Origin: Adiantum capillus-veneris
Lineage: Eukaryota > Streptophyta > Polypodiopsida > Polypodiales > Pteridaceae
Direction: 5' to 3'
NCBI GenBank assembly: GCA_014529385.2
Contig: CM043955.1
Coordinates: forward strand, 148,445,640-148,509,639
Length of the DNA stretch: 64,000 bases
The notes below the pieces were generated by a model, which worked only from the letters and a program-made list of their open reading frames with translations, did not search any database and was not told the origin of the DNA. This document shows, in pieces, positions 12,582 through 22,943 of the stretch (positions within the stretch are counted from its first letter, which is position 1; the number at the start of each line of letters is the position of its first letter). Both the position numbers and the translations under genes were made by a program.

Positions 12582-13473
12582 TGTTAGCGGGGTCGCCGCG
12601 ACGGACGTCTGCAACATAGCACTTTTGTACTAGCATAATGTCAATATGCAAGGAAGCAACTTGGGATGGGGCACAGAGACTTAATGAGAGTGTCAATCTC
12701 ACCAAAGTAAACTCAAGGGCTACTCGTTCTACGACAAAAGCAAATCAACCACTTCCTAGTCAGAGAATCAGTATGCGTCAAATCTCGCCACTTAATGTCA
12801 TCACGCCTTTTCGGTATCCAAACGAATCCGGAATGCCACGAAACTTAAGGAGAGGTATCACAACACTTATGGGCTCAATCTTACCAAGTTCTGTCACCAT
12901 ATGGGAAGGTACATAAATCACAATCCATCACAAAAAATGTGCAGAAAACTGAAACAGAAGTACTTGGAAAGATCTTCCTTAAGCATAGAAACACTTATCC
13001 ATGGTCAAAACATAAAAACACAGCCATTTTAACCCCCAAATCAATGCATTTAGCTCACAAACAATACATTGGGAACCACAATAGAATTAGAAATGATTAC
13101 ACTTAGATTGTAGAGCAAGAGAAAGGAACGCAATGTGCTATTCGGAATAGAATTCTGATTACCAGCTCAGGAGAAAAGAAGATTACAAGTTGTAGTCACA
13201 AGAAGCCTCCACAGTGCACGTTTTTTACTTCCTCCAGCTAATGATACTTCTTTTTTCAAAACTAACGGTTTTGACTTTAAAAGTTAAGGGGCTTTCCCAT
13301 GGCCATACGGCCTCTTACAAGGGTGTAGACTCAGAGAAATAAAGAGGGTATTGTCTAATCACATCATGATTACAACTCATCTTAGCCTGAATTACATGGG
13401 TTTTTTCAAAAAAAAAAAAGTGTGCACATGGTTTAGTGTACATACACCTTTATGCGCCTGTATCCACCAAACA
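12582..13473 (-). repeat. 3' LTR of the giant minus-strand Ty3 element
   Basis: 892 bp, starting TGTTAG and ending CCAAACA as read on the plus strand. It matches 52924-53811 throughout, with scattered substitutions, small indels (an extra block near 13020-13030) and most divergence in the first 400 bp. It is flanked outside by AAGGA and inside by the polypurine tract. Confidence 0.95.
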
Positions 13474-13486
13474 TTCCCCCCTTCCT
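13474..13486 (-). promoter_or_regulatory. Polypurine tract
   Basis: The minus strand reads AGGAAGGGGGGAA directly against the 3' LTR. This is the expected plus-strand priming site of an LTR retrotransposon and it sets the element's orientation. Confidence 0.88.
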
Positions 13487-13488
13487 AC

Positions 13489-16400
13489 TCATTGCACGTC
13501 CTCGTGCAAGCTGTCTCTGAGTGAGTTTACTTTACTGTCTTCTTTTTCGAGCGTTGTAGTGAGATTTCTGAATTTTTGAGCTCTTGCTTCAATCTCAACT
13601 TTGGTTGCCAGCTCTCTGAAGGGATTATTGCTGATGGTACTTTGGTAGGCGATGTGGCGAGCTAGCAGATCTTTCGTCATTGGATTGAATATGGAAGAGT
13701 CCACTTCGAAGAAACCTGTCATGAAAGCTTCCTTGAAGGTATGCATGTAATGAGAGGGCAGAAACATGACTCTTGCATATAATCCCATGATAACATTTTT
13801 GTTGGGGATTTCTGTCTCCATATTCCAGTAAATACCCCGCGTACCCTCGACAAAAACTTGCCAGGGATGCTCTGCTGCTTCAATGTCTCTGAAAGCTGTA
13901 ATGCACGTGATGAGCATTTTGGCAATCTTTACAAGCATCTGACAAGCGAGATCTGGGATCTCTTTCATCATATTGATTACTCCTTTTAGAGTTTGCACCA
14001 TGTATTGCTCGGATGGGGGGTTCTTATTAAGCAGTTTTGTGATTACCGGGTAGTTCAACACTGCCGGTCTTTTGCTTTGCCAACTATAGAAACTGTCCCA
14101 AGATCGCCATCTATTGATGGGACAGTAAGTGGGGTCGATCCTGAGATGTTGGGGGGCGTTCCTCTAATATGTTTCATTTGTTGGTCGCTGATGGAACCAT
14201 TTTTTCCGCCAGAGTGGTTGATTGTCGAGGATAGCTTGAATCTGAAGGGCCGTAATCGGAACCTCTCTGTAGTCCCCTCCGCTGTTTGGTTCAAGTTCGG
14301 GGAGCATCTTTTGCTGCCATAATCAAACTTCTTGCCGCATCAATGGTAGTGCGATCATCTCATGCCCATGATTTTTTGCTACCTCATCTGGAGTGATCAT
14401 GAGGAGGGAAGCCGATTCCAACACTTTTAGTTCATATTATATATACGCCTTGTGTGAAGGGTCCTTTACTTCTCAGATCCAGCGCTGAATTTCATCTTTT
14501 GCCGACTCTGAGGTGGATGTCGTTGCTGGATCTGCAGATTCTTGCGTGCCTTTCCAATGCTCGTAGTGGGCAACTCAGTTTGATGAGTTTCAAACACTGA
14601 TTGTTCGAATCCTTCTCCCTACTCAAATTCCCCTGGATCCTATTGATACTTTGTTTGATTGGCTTTCAAAGTTGTTAATTCCCCTCTTGCCTCAGCCGAT
14701 TGTCTCTTTAAGTCGTCGATTTCCTCATCTTGCCTTGTTGTAGGGCCCTATGACCTGCCATCATGATCTGTCTGTCATATTTCTCTTGTTTCAGGGCCTC
14801 TTTCAACTCTTTGCTTTCCTGGCTCAAGGAAGTAGATCCTGCAGTCGTCATTGAAGAGGAGGGTGTACCATGTATGGCCAAGAGCCGAGTTAGAGACCTG
14901 CTAACCACTGCATACGAGCCTTGTAGCTTCTCATTTTGTTCTTTTTCTCTGGTTAGCTCCTCCTCGAGGCGTTGCTGTTCGGTCTGCAATGCGGAGTTTG
15001 CCTCGTTGAATTGTTGCATTTCTTTGTAATAGTACGTTGCATTCTCTCATTCTCTCTGCAACTTCGATTGTGCCTAGACTTGTGCATTCTTTAGTGCTTC
15101 GATTTGTTGCTTTAACTGCAAGGATTCTGCTGGTGCTCTAGATGCTTCCCTTTTGTTGTCTTCTAACTCCAGCTCCTTTAGGTTGTAAAGAGCCCTTTTG
15201 ACATTGGAACTGCATCTTGATCTGCTCTAAGTGATCATCAATGTCAAATGACTTAACTATCTCCGCTCCTTCTTTCATGGCCGCTTGTGTGCATGGCAAT
15301 CTTGGCCTATGCTGGTCTTTTCGGCTGTGATCCGATTGCTTAGCCACCTCAGCTTGCTTTTCCTTTTGTTTCAAATCTTTTAAGGCATCAAAGGTTGTGG
15401 CAGGCTTTGTTTGTGACTCTGTTTTTTGATCCGTCTGCTTTCCTTCAACCCCTTGCTCCGACCGTCCTGTACTTTCTCCTTTCTCTTTTTTTGATGTCTC
15501 TGAAAGTGTCTCAGCATCCTTGGGAGAACTAAGGTCTTGACCTTGTTGGTCTTGTGTGTCGTGTTGTTCCTCTCCTTGCGAATGACTTTCCTCTTTTTAC
15601 TCTTACTAGATTCTCAGATGATTCTAGATTATCGACATGTGGCTTCTTTGATTCTTCTTGCTGCCTCTATGCGCTGCCGCATGGCGGTGGCAATTTCCTG
15701 TTTTTCTTCACCTTCCATCCTCTTTTGTTGCTTGATCCTTTCCAAAGCCTTTGTTTGCCTGCATATCAGCGGAGCATTCTCGGCTTCATCGTCTTCTTTC
15801 TCATCATCCGCTTCTGTTTCTTGGGTTTGATGTTGATTTTTCTTTTGTTGGCGAAGTTTTTTCCTCAGTGCCTGAGCCTCTTCCATTGTCCTCCTGGCAT
15901 GAGTAATGGGGATAGCTTCTGCCAAATGTGCAGCCTTTTTCTTCAACTGAGCATATCCCACGGTGCATGGGCTATCCTGCTCCTCCTCCGAAGATTGGTA
16001 CTCAGAAGGAGTATCTCTGGGGTGGGACCCCTCTTCCTGGAAACTCTGCGCTTTGGCAGGTGGTAGATCATCATTCATTCCCAGTGCTTGATAGGCTATC
16101 CGTGTGAGCATTGGTCCCCCGTTCATGTAAGCTTTACTTCTTTGACTACCCTTCAGGTTTGCTTCCACAATTGTGTCAAGAAGATAGTTGCCAAAGTCGC
16201 AACTGACCACCCTGCCTTCAGCCAAGCCCATCGCCATTACCACTGCCATATGCAATAAAGGTTTAGTATATCTAGGCGGCTTTTGCACCTTGAAATGTTG
16301 TGATATAAGACGCATATGGCAGTTCCGTTTCCGAGTAGATCAAGTCTTGATACGTCAACTTGTGGCCTCATTGCTTCAAAAAGGCTTTATCATTGTCTAT

Positions 16401-16629
16401 TGCCTTTGTTTTCTGCAATAGATTGTGCGTCCTCTGCGGCAGGTGGAGGTTCATTGATAATTTTTGCTATAATTTTTACCTTAACAACTGTCCCATCCTT
16501 GTCTGTCAGAGTTGCTCCCCCATTGTATTGAATTGAACTTATGAGCTCGTGAGCTCGTCTGAAGTCTGTTCTCCAAGGAGGCAATCGTAAGAAGTTGTCG
16601 AGCTGTAGGCACCTGACCCCTGCTTGCAC
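13489..16629 (-). pseudogene. 3' accessory ORF of the giant Ty3 element (coiled-coil, unknown function)
   Basis: Consecutive minus-strand frames 16629-16390, 16315-15629, 15374-15138, 15019-14708, 14294-14055 and 14061-13489 read as one long protein of roughly 1000 residues broken by stops and shifts. The N-terminal part has LQLDNFLRLPPWRTDFRRAH, then PPRYTKPLLHMAVVMAMGL. The middle is Glu/Lys/Gln-rich and strongly coiled-coil-like. The last 190 codons are an open frame with a hydrophobic, helical look. Tat/Athila-type elements often carry extra ORFs in this position, some called env-like. I see no signal peptide or clear transmembrane segment here. The plus-strand relic has a matching ORF at 61.5-63.6 kb, so the gene is ancestral to this lineage. 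Confidence 0.7.
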
Positions 16630-18450
16630 TTCTGGTTTCTAGTGCAAAGTCCACATTTCTTGTGGAAAGATAGTGGTCTTTACAATTTCTCCGTCTGCTG
16701 CTGCTTGAAACCTTCCGATGAAGATGTTTGCTGGAATTGCTTCAAATACTTGTTCGATGAGGTGAGATTTCTCATTTGATGAGATATTGGTTATCTCGTA
16801 GGGTCCCACATTCCACTCCCTCTGTGCTTTCCTTCAAGGCATCTTGTTGCCAATTTTTGCAAGTGAAATCAGGTTTTAGCCATTGATCAAAATTGTCGGA
16901 AAGTGTAAACTTGACCATAAAATGAAAAAGTGAGCTTAACTTTGTCAAAACTACTCCAAATTTGACCAAATTTCACCAGTGCACCTAAGATTACTATAGG
17001 GCATAAGACTGTAATGTAACAGATGGATTTTGACAAAAAGGGACATGGATCACGATCCATGTTGGGAAGCATTTGAAAATTCTAACTTTGGCAAGTTGTT
17101 CCTAGGTATAAGGGGATGCTACTGAGCAATTTTCTCTGGATTTAGGGCTGAAGGTACATGGATCGCGATCCATGTTGGGCAATATTTTGGAAATTTGATG
17201 ATACCATTTGGTAGGGTTCATCTTGATTATGACTTGGTCCAAAAAATTTGGGATTTGGATCAATGGTTTGACATTTGGGTTGAATTTTGAAAATCATGTA
17301 CAGATTTAGTGATTTTGGCCTTTTGAAGGGGATTTTGGGATTCAAATGGCTTGAAACTCCATGGCTTGGCTTCTTGATCATACTGAATCAGATGGCATGG
17401 GTTTTACTTATTTTGGGCAAAAAGGTACATGGATCACAATCCATGTTGGGAAGAATTTTGATATAGTTTTTGGGCACATTTGTTCCTATAGGTTTTCCTA
17501 GTACACTAGTGAAATTTTTTCAACTTTGGACATGTTTTTCCATAGTTTGCTCCATTTTTTAGTTTATAGCCATATTTTTTCCGTTTTGACCAAATCTATT
17601 TCTGGCAACCACTTTTGGAGTCATGTTTTGCCTGAGATCTCTCCTTGCTTTGATTTCTGATGATTTAGGTCTGTAGTTCATAGCTTTGCTTGGTTCCTTG
17701 CCAATTTCCCCTAGACATTGAATTCTTTTGAGAAGGAAAATTGAATCCTGCAAGTTTCACCATTTTGCAAGTAAACTTTTGCTTAGTTTTGATCCATCAC
17801 CATTCTTAGGTTACATTTGCTTGTTGATAGGCTTCGAGGAGAGTGTGAAGTTTCCCAAATAACTTTAGCAGTAATTTGACCAAAAGACCATTTACAAATT
17901 GAAAGTAGCAATCCAGGTGGGTTTGATGATCTTTAGAGCACTTTTTGTGATTATTTTGCAATACCAGTACTATTTGTATATTGTCCAGCTAGTGAGCCAC
18001 TTTTATCCTGATTTTTGCAAAAAGGAACATGGATCGCGATCCATGTTGGGATGCTTTTTGAAAAACCAGTCTAGGAGTTTGTTCCTGACCCTCTATTGTT
18101 GCTCATGTAGAAGTTTTCATGATTTTAGGATTTGGGGAACATGGATAGCGATCCATATTCCAACACTTTTTTCTATTGTTTTTAGCTTGGCTGATTTTGT
18201 CAGCTAGTTGGGGTCTACTGATGAACTTTTTTTTGTTTTTGATGGGTTTTGGACTTCCTCATTGGCCCTGTTAGTTTGCCAATTTTGTGACCTTGTACTG
18301 CTTCGATTTGTTGTTTTGGTATTGTTGATGCAGTATGGGTCACACACACATGCTCTTGCAAGGTTAATGATCATACCTGTCAAATCTAGTGTAGTAAGAT
18401 CCACCGAGGTGGTCACAGTGGGCAAAAGCAACTCCAAAAACTCTATGCTC

Positions 18451-18497
<47 letters not shown>

Positions 18498-19560
18498 AAT
18501 GCAAATGAGCTTCTGTTGCCCCTTTTGACTATATGATCCCAGTCTACCCGGAATGCCCCATTTATACTTACCTTCATTGCTCGTATCTTGTTGTTCATAT
18601 CACCTGCAGTTCGAACCGTTCGTCATTCTGACACTCGGTTTACAAATGGCGTTCGATCTGCAATTTTGATCCTTCATAAGTTGGCTCAAAATTCATCTTG
18701 TGTTGAATTTTTCCATATTTGCCATGTTTGAAGTCCTCGCTTTGAAGTTTTGGCATTTGCTTTCAAAAGTTGATTCTAACTTTCCTGGCTCGACTTATCA
18801 ATTTTTGTTGATTACCTGTCATTTTTTACTTTTTTGTAAAAGAAAATTATTTACAATGATTATTAGTTGGCCAAAAATTATCCAAAATTAGTGTCGTCTC
18901 CCTTATATACATACTCTTATTCTGATGATGACAGTATGGCTCATGATAATGCCAACTAAGAGTCTGTGAGGCTTTGAAAAACTTGAGTTTTTTAAAGAAA
19001 AGAAAACAAAAGAAGTAAGATGATAATAATGGTATATACAAAAGCCATATTTCCCCCTTCCTAGAGTGATTTGTCCGCAACGAACATGTGTCAGAGTGCT
19101 TGGGAATAAAGCATGTGTCTATGCATAGCCGTATAGTGTGGCTCTATGATGCTGATGGAGGATATGCATGAGAAAACAAAATGCTGTGCAAGAGATAGGT
19201 GCTGAACAATATGTTCAGTGGCTGTTGGTGGCAAGATTCCCTTGGAAGCTGCATGGTTCGAACAATAGTAATTGGAGAAGATACTCTTTGTGCTTGACTA
19301 TGACCTGCAAAAGTTTTGATGTTGTCGGTGGGGTTGCTTTTTGGCATTTTTTGGGTTGCCATCGAAATTGCTTAGGTATGGATCCGCTAGAAGAGACATC
19401 GTGAAGGTGAGGTTGTTTTGGTTGCCATACCCATTTGAGTGTGTTTGGATGTCAAAGATAGTGGTCCATTCGGTTAGGCCATTTGACAACAGCGGTGGGC
19501 AATTTATGGTGGTTTAATTTCTGTGTAGGCAATGTAGGTTTACGTGTATTGATTTGTCGT
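16630..19560 (-). other. Spacer between accessory ORF and integrase side, with palindromes
   Basis: AT-rich and without a recognisable gene. It holds five copies of a 20-bp palindrome of the type ACATGGATCGCGATCCATGT at 17043, 17156, 17427, 18027 and 18139, mostly followed by 'tgggaag'. A (GT)n microsatellite lies at 18454-18495. The segment 18550-19500 shows nothing I recognise. Long noncoding zones here are usual for giant Tat-lineage elements. Confidence 0.7.
18454..18495. repeat. (GT)n microsatellite
   Basis: About 21 uninterrupted GT units within the noncoding spacer of the giant Ty3 element. Confidence 0.95.
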
Positions 19561-20064
19561 TTAGTTTATCCACAATTTCCTAGGCTTGGTTTCCATGATT
19601 GATTTCTTAACCCATATTTTCGTGACCAATGTGGTGGATGATTGCTGAGCTGCTGCATGTGGTGATGGTAGAGGTTCCCATACATGGTCCGTTTGTACGA
19701 ACGGCGTGGCTAGAGAGTGGTCCTCGTGTTCGATGAGTAAAGTGTTGTCCTGCCAGTTTGGTGTGGCTTGATAAGTGCGCATCCACAGCACTCCCAGAAT
19801 AACTGCTTCGTTAAGATGTTGATCTTCGACCACATGAAATTGATGTGGATAAAATGTCCCATCAATGGTGATTGACAAATTTATGTGGCCTAGACTGTCC
19901 ATAGTACCTTTGTTTGCGACTTTGAACCCCATAGTGTTGGGCATTAGAGGTTCCTGTGTGATTTTTCTGAAAGTGGAGTAAACCACATTAGCTCTGGCCC
20001 TTGTGTCCACTAACGCTCTTTCGGTGGTGCCGTCGGCAAGTTGTAACTGAATGCGTAGATCCAT
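19561..20064 (-). pseudogene. Second retropepsin-like domain, downstream of integrase
   Basis: A 167-codon open frame has the layout of an aspartic protease: LQLADGTTERALVDTRARAN, where the catalytic triad position reads DTR instead of DTG/DSG, followed by a beta-rich middle and VILGVLWMRTYQA, resembling the 'ILG-x-W/D' end of retropepsins. It lies after integrase, whereas the normal protease (DSGA, near 26.1 kb) lies between gag and RT. With Gly replaced by Arg next to the active Asp it is probably inactive in this copy. The plus-strand relic has an equivalent domain at about 56.7 kb with DSG intact, so the duplication predates the split of the two elements. Confidence 0.7.
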
Positions 20065-20067
20065 TCC

Positions 20068-20505
20068 TCATAACCATGTAGACACTGTTTGTATGGATGC
20101 TATCTGAGCATTCTTAATGGCCACGCCCTGTTGTTCTTTCCTCTGGAAGTTTTCTTGTTCCCTGCATTTTAATATTCCGAGTTTGGCTTCCTTCTGTGCT
20201 TGTTCACGAATGTCTTGTGCTTGACGTCTGCGTTGAGCTGCTGCATGGAGTGTTGCGAGTTCTTCTGGTGTCAGCAGAAGAATATATATCTTTAACTTGC
20301 AACCACTTGTCCAATTAGGCATCTCCTCTCTTGTGAATGTTGAAAGTTTGATGGCGCCACTTTGCGATATATCATGGATTACAAAAGGCCCCATTCCTCG
20401 CCTTTTGAGTTTTTTGGAGTGTTGTTTAAGGGTCACATACATGAGAAAGTAATCCTCTTTTTGGAACTCCTTACCAATCATGTGTTGATCATGGAAAGCT
20501 TTCAT
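20068..20505 (-). pseudogene. Integrase C-terminal region and tail
   Basis: A 145-codon frame continues the integrase frame after a stop. It has KLKRRGMGPFVIHDISQSGA and then MPNWTSGCKLKIY, matching the GPF/GPY-type C-terminal module of Ty3 integrases, followed by a Gln/Ala/Arg-rich helical tail. The plus-strand relic has the same module at 56362-56640. The stop between the two frames and the shift into the protease-like domain show decay. Confidence 0.75.
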
Positions 20506-21900
20506 TTACTTTTTCTGAGCATATATCCCAGCTATCGCTTTAAGTCTAGTTTCATCTAATTGTTCTAGGGTGTCTAGTCTCTCCGATAGTTCATGGCCTG
20601 TCCATCCTAATTGTGTTGCCCCATTAAGGGATTTGATTAGGAATTCCAATTGTAGTATCGCATTAATCCCAAATACCAAGTTAAAGGGAGTCATTCGAAT
20701 GGAAGTTTTAAAAGCTACGCGGTAAGCCCATAAGGTGGTGTGTAGCTTTTGATCCCAATCATTTCTTGAGTCACTGACTATCTTGGTGAGCATTGTGCAT
20801 AGGATTTTGTTGGTACTCTTTGCCTGTCCATTGGCTTGTGGATGATAGGGTGGTGACTTGTGATGGACCACCATGGATTCATCAAGGAGGCTCTCAATGA
20901 CATCGTTCACAAAGTGTGTTCCTCTATCGCTCACTATTTTGATTGGTAGTCCATACCACGTAAAGAAGTTTTCAAAAAGGAACTGAGTTGTAGTCCTTGC
21001 ATCATTTTTTTGGGTTGCTTTTGCTTCCGCCCATTTCTTCATGTAGTATATTGCTACGATGATGTATTGTGCACGAGTCTTGTATCCTGGAGGTATGATG
21101 GGACCAATGAAGTCAATGCCCCATTTGGCAAAAGCACTACACCCATCATTGGCCTCAGTGGCATTTTATCTCTCCTTTGGGGTGGTTTTGTGCGTTGACA
21201 TTCATCACATCGTTTGACATATGTCGCTGCATCCATGAACAGGGTTGGCCACCATATGCGTGAGTGTAGCACGAGATTTACCGTTTTATCAGCAGAGAAG
21301 TGTCCCCCGGGTTGTCCTGAGTGTGCTTGATCTAGGATGACATAATATTTGTTTTCTGTAGCACACAGCCGTAATTGTTTGTCCTTTCCATGCCTATACA
21401 GTTGGTTGGCAATGAGGAGATAGTGTTTGGCCTCTTCTTAGACAGTTTTCATTCTTGCTTTGCCCCATTCTGCTGGAAAGGTTTTGTTTTTTAAGTACTC
21501 AACTATGTGAGCACTCCATTAAGGTGCTTGTACTACACGAAACATGGTGGCATGTTCCACTGGGGCATGTATTATACAACTATCATAGGAGTTTACATAT
21601 TTATGGACATTGTGTTGCATGTTTGGAAAGTAGACACACAGTCTTTATAACTGTTGGCTTGTCTGTGTTTCACCAGTGTGAAATCTCGTATTTTGTATAT
21701 GAGCTTGTTTGAGGTAGTAGGTGGTATCTTCGGGTTGTACACATAGTCCCAGTATCCCATCCTTCCCGTGTCTGTACAGCCGGCTTGCTAAAAGTTGGAG
21801 ATTTCGTGTTTGATGAATAATTGATGGTTGTCTTTCTATCTGCAATGAGCCGATTGTGAGTGGAGGAATGACCTCTTCTCTCCATCTCGGCACCATTTCT
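20506..21900 (-). pseudogene. Integrase (HHCC and catalytic core) of the giant Ty3 element
   Basis: The zinc-binding part is spread over 21900-21054 in two or more frames: a broken N-terminal piece near 21.8 kb, then IWWPTLFMDAATYVKRCDEC. The core contains IDFIGP (first Asp) near 21.1 kb, then IVSDRGTHFVNDVIE (second Asp) in the open frame 21042-20506. The third residue, expected as Glu in NGQAESTNK-type text, is Lys here (NGQAKSTNK), so the DDE triad is broken. Integrase would join element cDNA to the genome. Frameshifts near 21.05-21.2 kb separate the first Asp from the rest. Confidence 0.85.
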
Positions 21901-22732
21901 ATGTTAAACAGATATGAATCAGGAAGGTCATCATCAACATCCTCAGGTGCTTCCCCATGAAATAGCGTGAAAGATGATCTGCTCTTTGGTGTGTGGTCCC
22001 CTTTTTTACGACCACCGTGAAGTCAAACTCAAGCAACAGTATAAACCAGCGAACAATTCTTCCAGTGTTGCAAGGTTTGTTTACTAGATACATCAGTGCT
22101 TGATGATCCACGAAGAAGACAAACTTGTTTGCTAGAAGATAGTGTCTAAATTTCTTGACAGCATAGATCATTCCCAGACCTTCTCTTTCCGTAGTGGTAT
22201 AATTTCTCTCTGCATTATTTAGTTGCCGACTAGAGTAGCAAATGGGAAAATCCATTTTCTTCTCTCCTGGCTGGGCTAATCGGCACCCGATGGCATAGGT
22301 TGATGCATCCACATGGACATGAAAGATTTTGCTCTAGTCAGGGCCTTGCAAAATTGGAGCTGAAATTAAGTGTTGCTTCACTTTTTGGAAATCCTGCTCA
22401 CATTCCTCAGTCCATTCGAACTTAGTTATGAGGGCGTACAATGGCTTAGCTATTACAACATACACATATATGAAACACCTATAGTATCCGCAATGTGCCA
22501 TAAATGCTTGCACTTCTTTTATCTTCGTTGGTCTTGGTAGTGCAACAATTGTCTGCACCTTTTCTTGATCAATTGAAATTCCATTTCTGGACACAATGTG
22601 GCCCAAAATTCTACCCTATCTTACCATAAAGACGCATTTTGCCGGGTTTAAGCAAATACGATACGTTCTCATTTTTCAAAGACTTTTCCCAGATGAGTGA
22701 TGTGGTCACTTCGTCAATGGGAATGAACACAA
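21899..22732 (-). pseudogene. RNase H and RT connection region of the giant Ty3 element
   Basis: The frame 22606-22334 has MGHIVSRNGISIDQEKVQTI and the helix that follows RT in Ty3 elements. The frame 22312-21899 has MDASTYAIGCRLAQPGEKK (RNase H Asp), YTTTEREGLGMIYAVKKFRHY (Glu) and FVDHQALMYLV (Asp), and ends in HQRADHLSR. The order matches Ty3 RNase H. A stop and frame change separates the two pieces. Confidence 0.85.
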
Positions 22733-22780
22733 ATATCATCCATGTAGAGCTCGAACACAAAGATCATCCATGTAGAGCTC
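22725..22780 (-). repeat. 28-bp tandem duplication of the RT active site
   Basis: Units 22725-22752 and 22753-22780 differ by one base. Each encodes the ELYMDD(L/I)CV catalytic strand of RT on the minus strand. Because 28 is not a multiple of three, the duplication shifts the frame and inactivates RT. Confidence 0.9.
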
Positions 22781-22936
22781 CAGAAATTGTCTGAGATATT
22801 CTTTGAATGCGTGGGTCATTAGTCTTTGAAATGTGGTCGAGGCATTGGTCAAGCCGAAAGGCATTACCCTGTATGCAAATATACCCCACTCTGTCGCAAA
22901 AGTTTTCTTATGCCGATCTTCCACTTTAATCGTCAA
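22736..22936 (-). pseudogene. Reverse transcriptase, second part (YMDD side)
   Basis: The frame carries KTFATEWGIFAYRVMPFGLT and AFKEYLRQFLELYMDD, that is RT motifs including the YMDD active site. It is separated from the first half at 24348-25045 by the foldback element, and its end is shifted by the duplication at the active site. Together these form the palm domain of a Ty3-type RT. Confidence 0.9.
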
Positions 22937-22943
22937 CTGGTTG

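Noticed and set aside
12582-13473. 12.6-13.5 kb and 52.9-53.8 kb as a simple segmental duplication
   Set aside because: TG/CA-type ends, a polypurine tract, a primer-binding site and an AAGGA duplication show that they are the two LTRs of one element.
18700-19404. Short ORFs on both strands in the spacer
   Set aside because: No domains, AT-rich amino-acid composition and mutual overlap; treated as chance.
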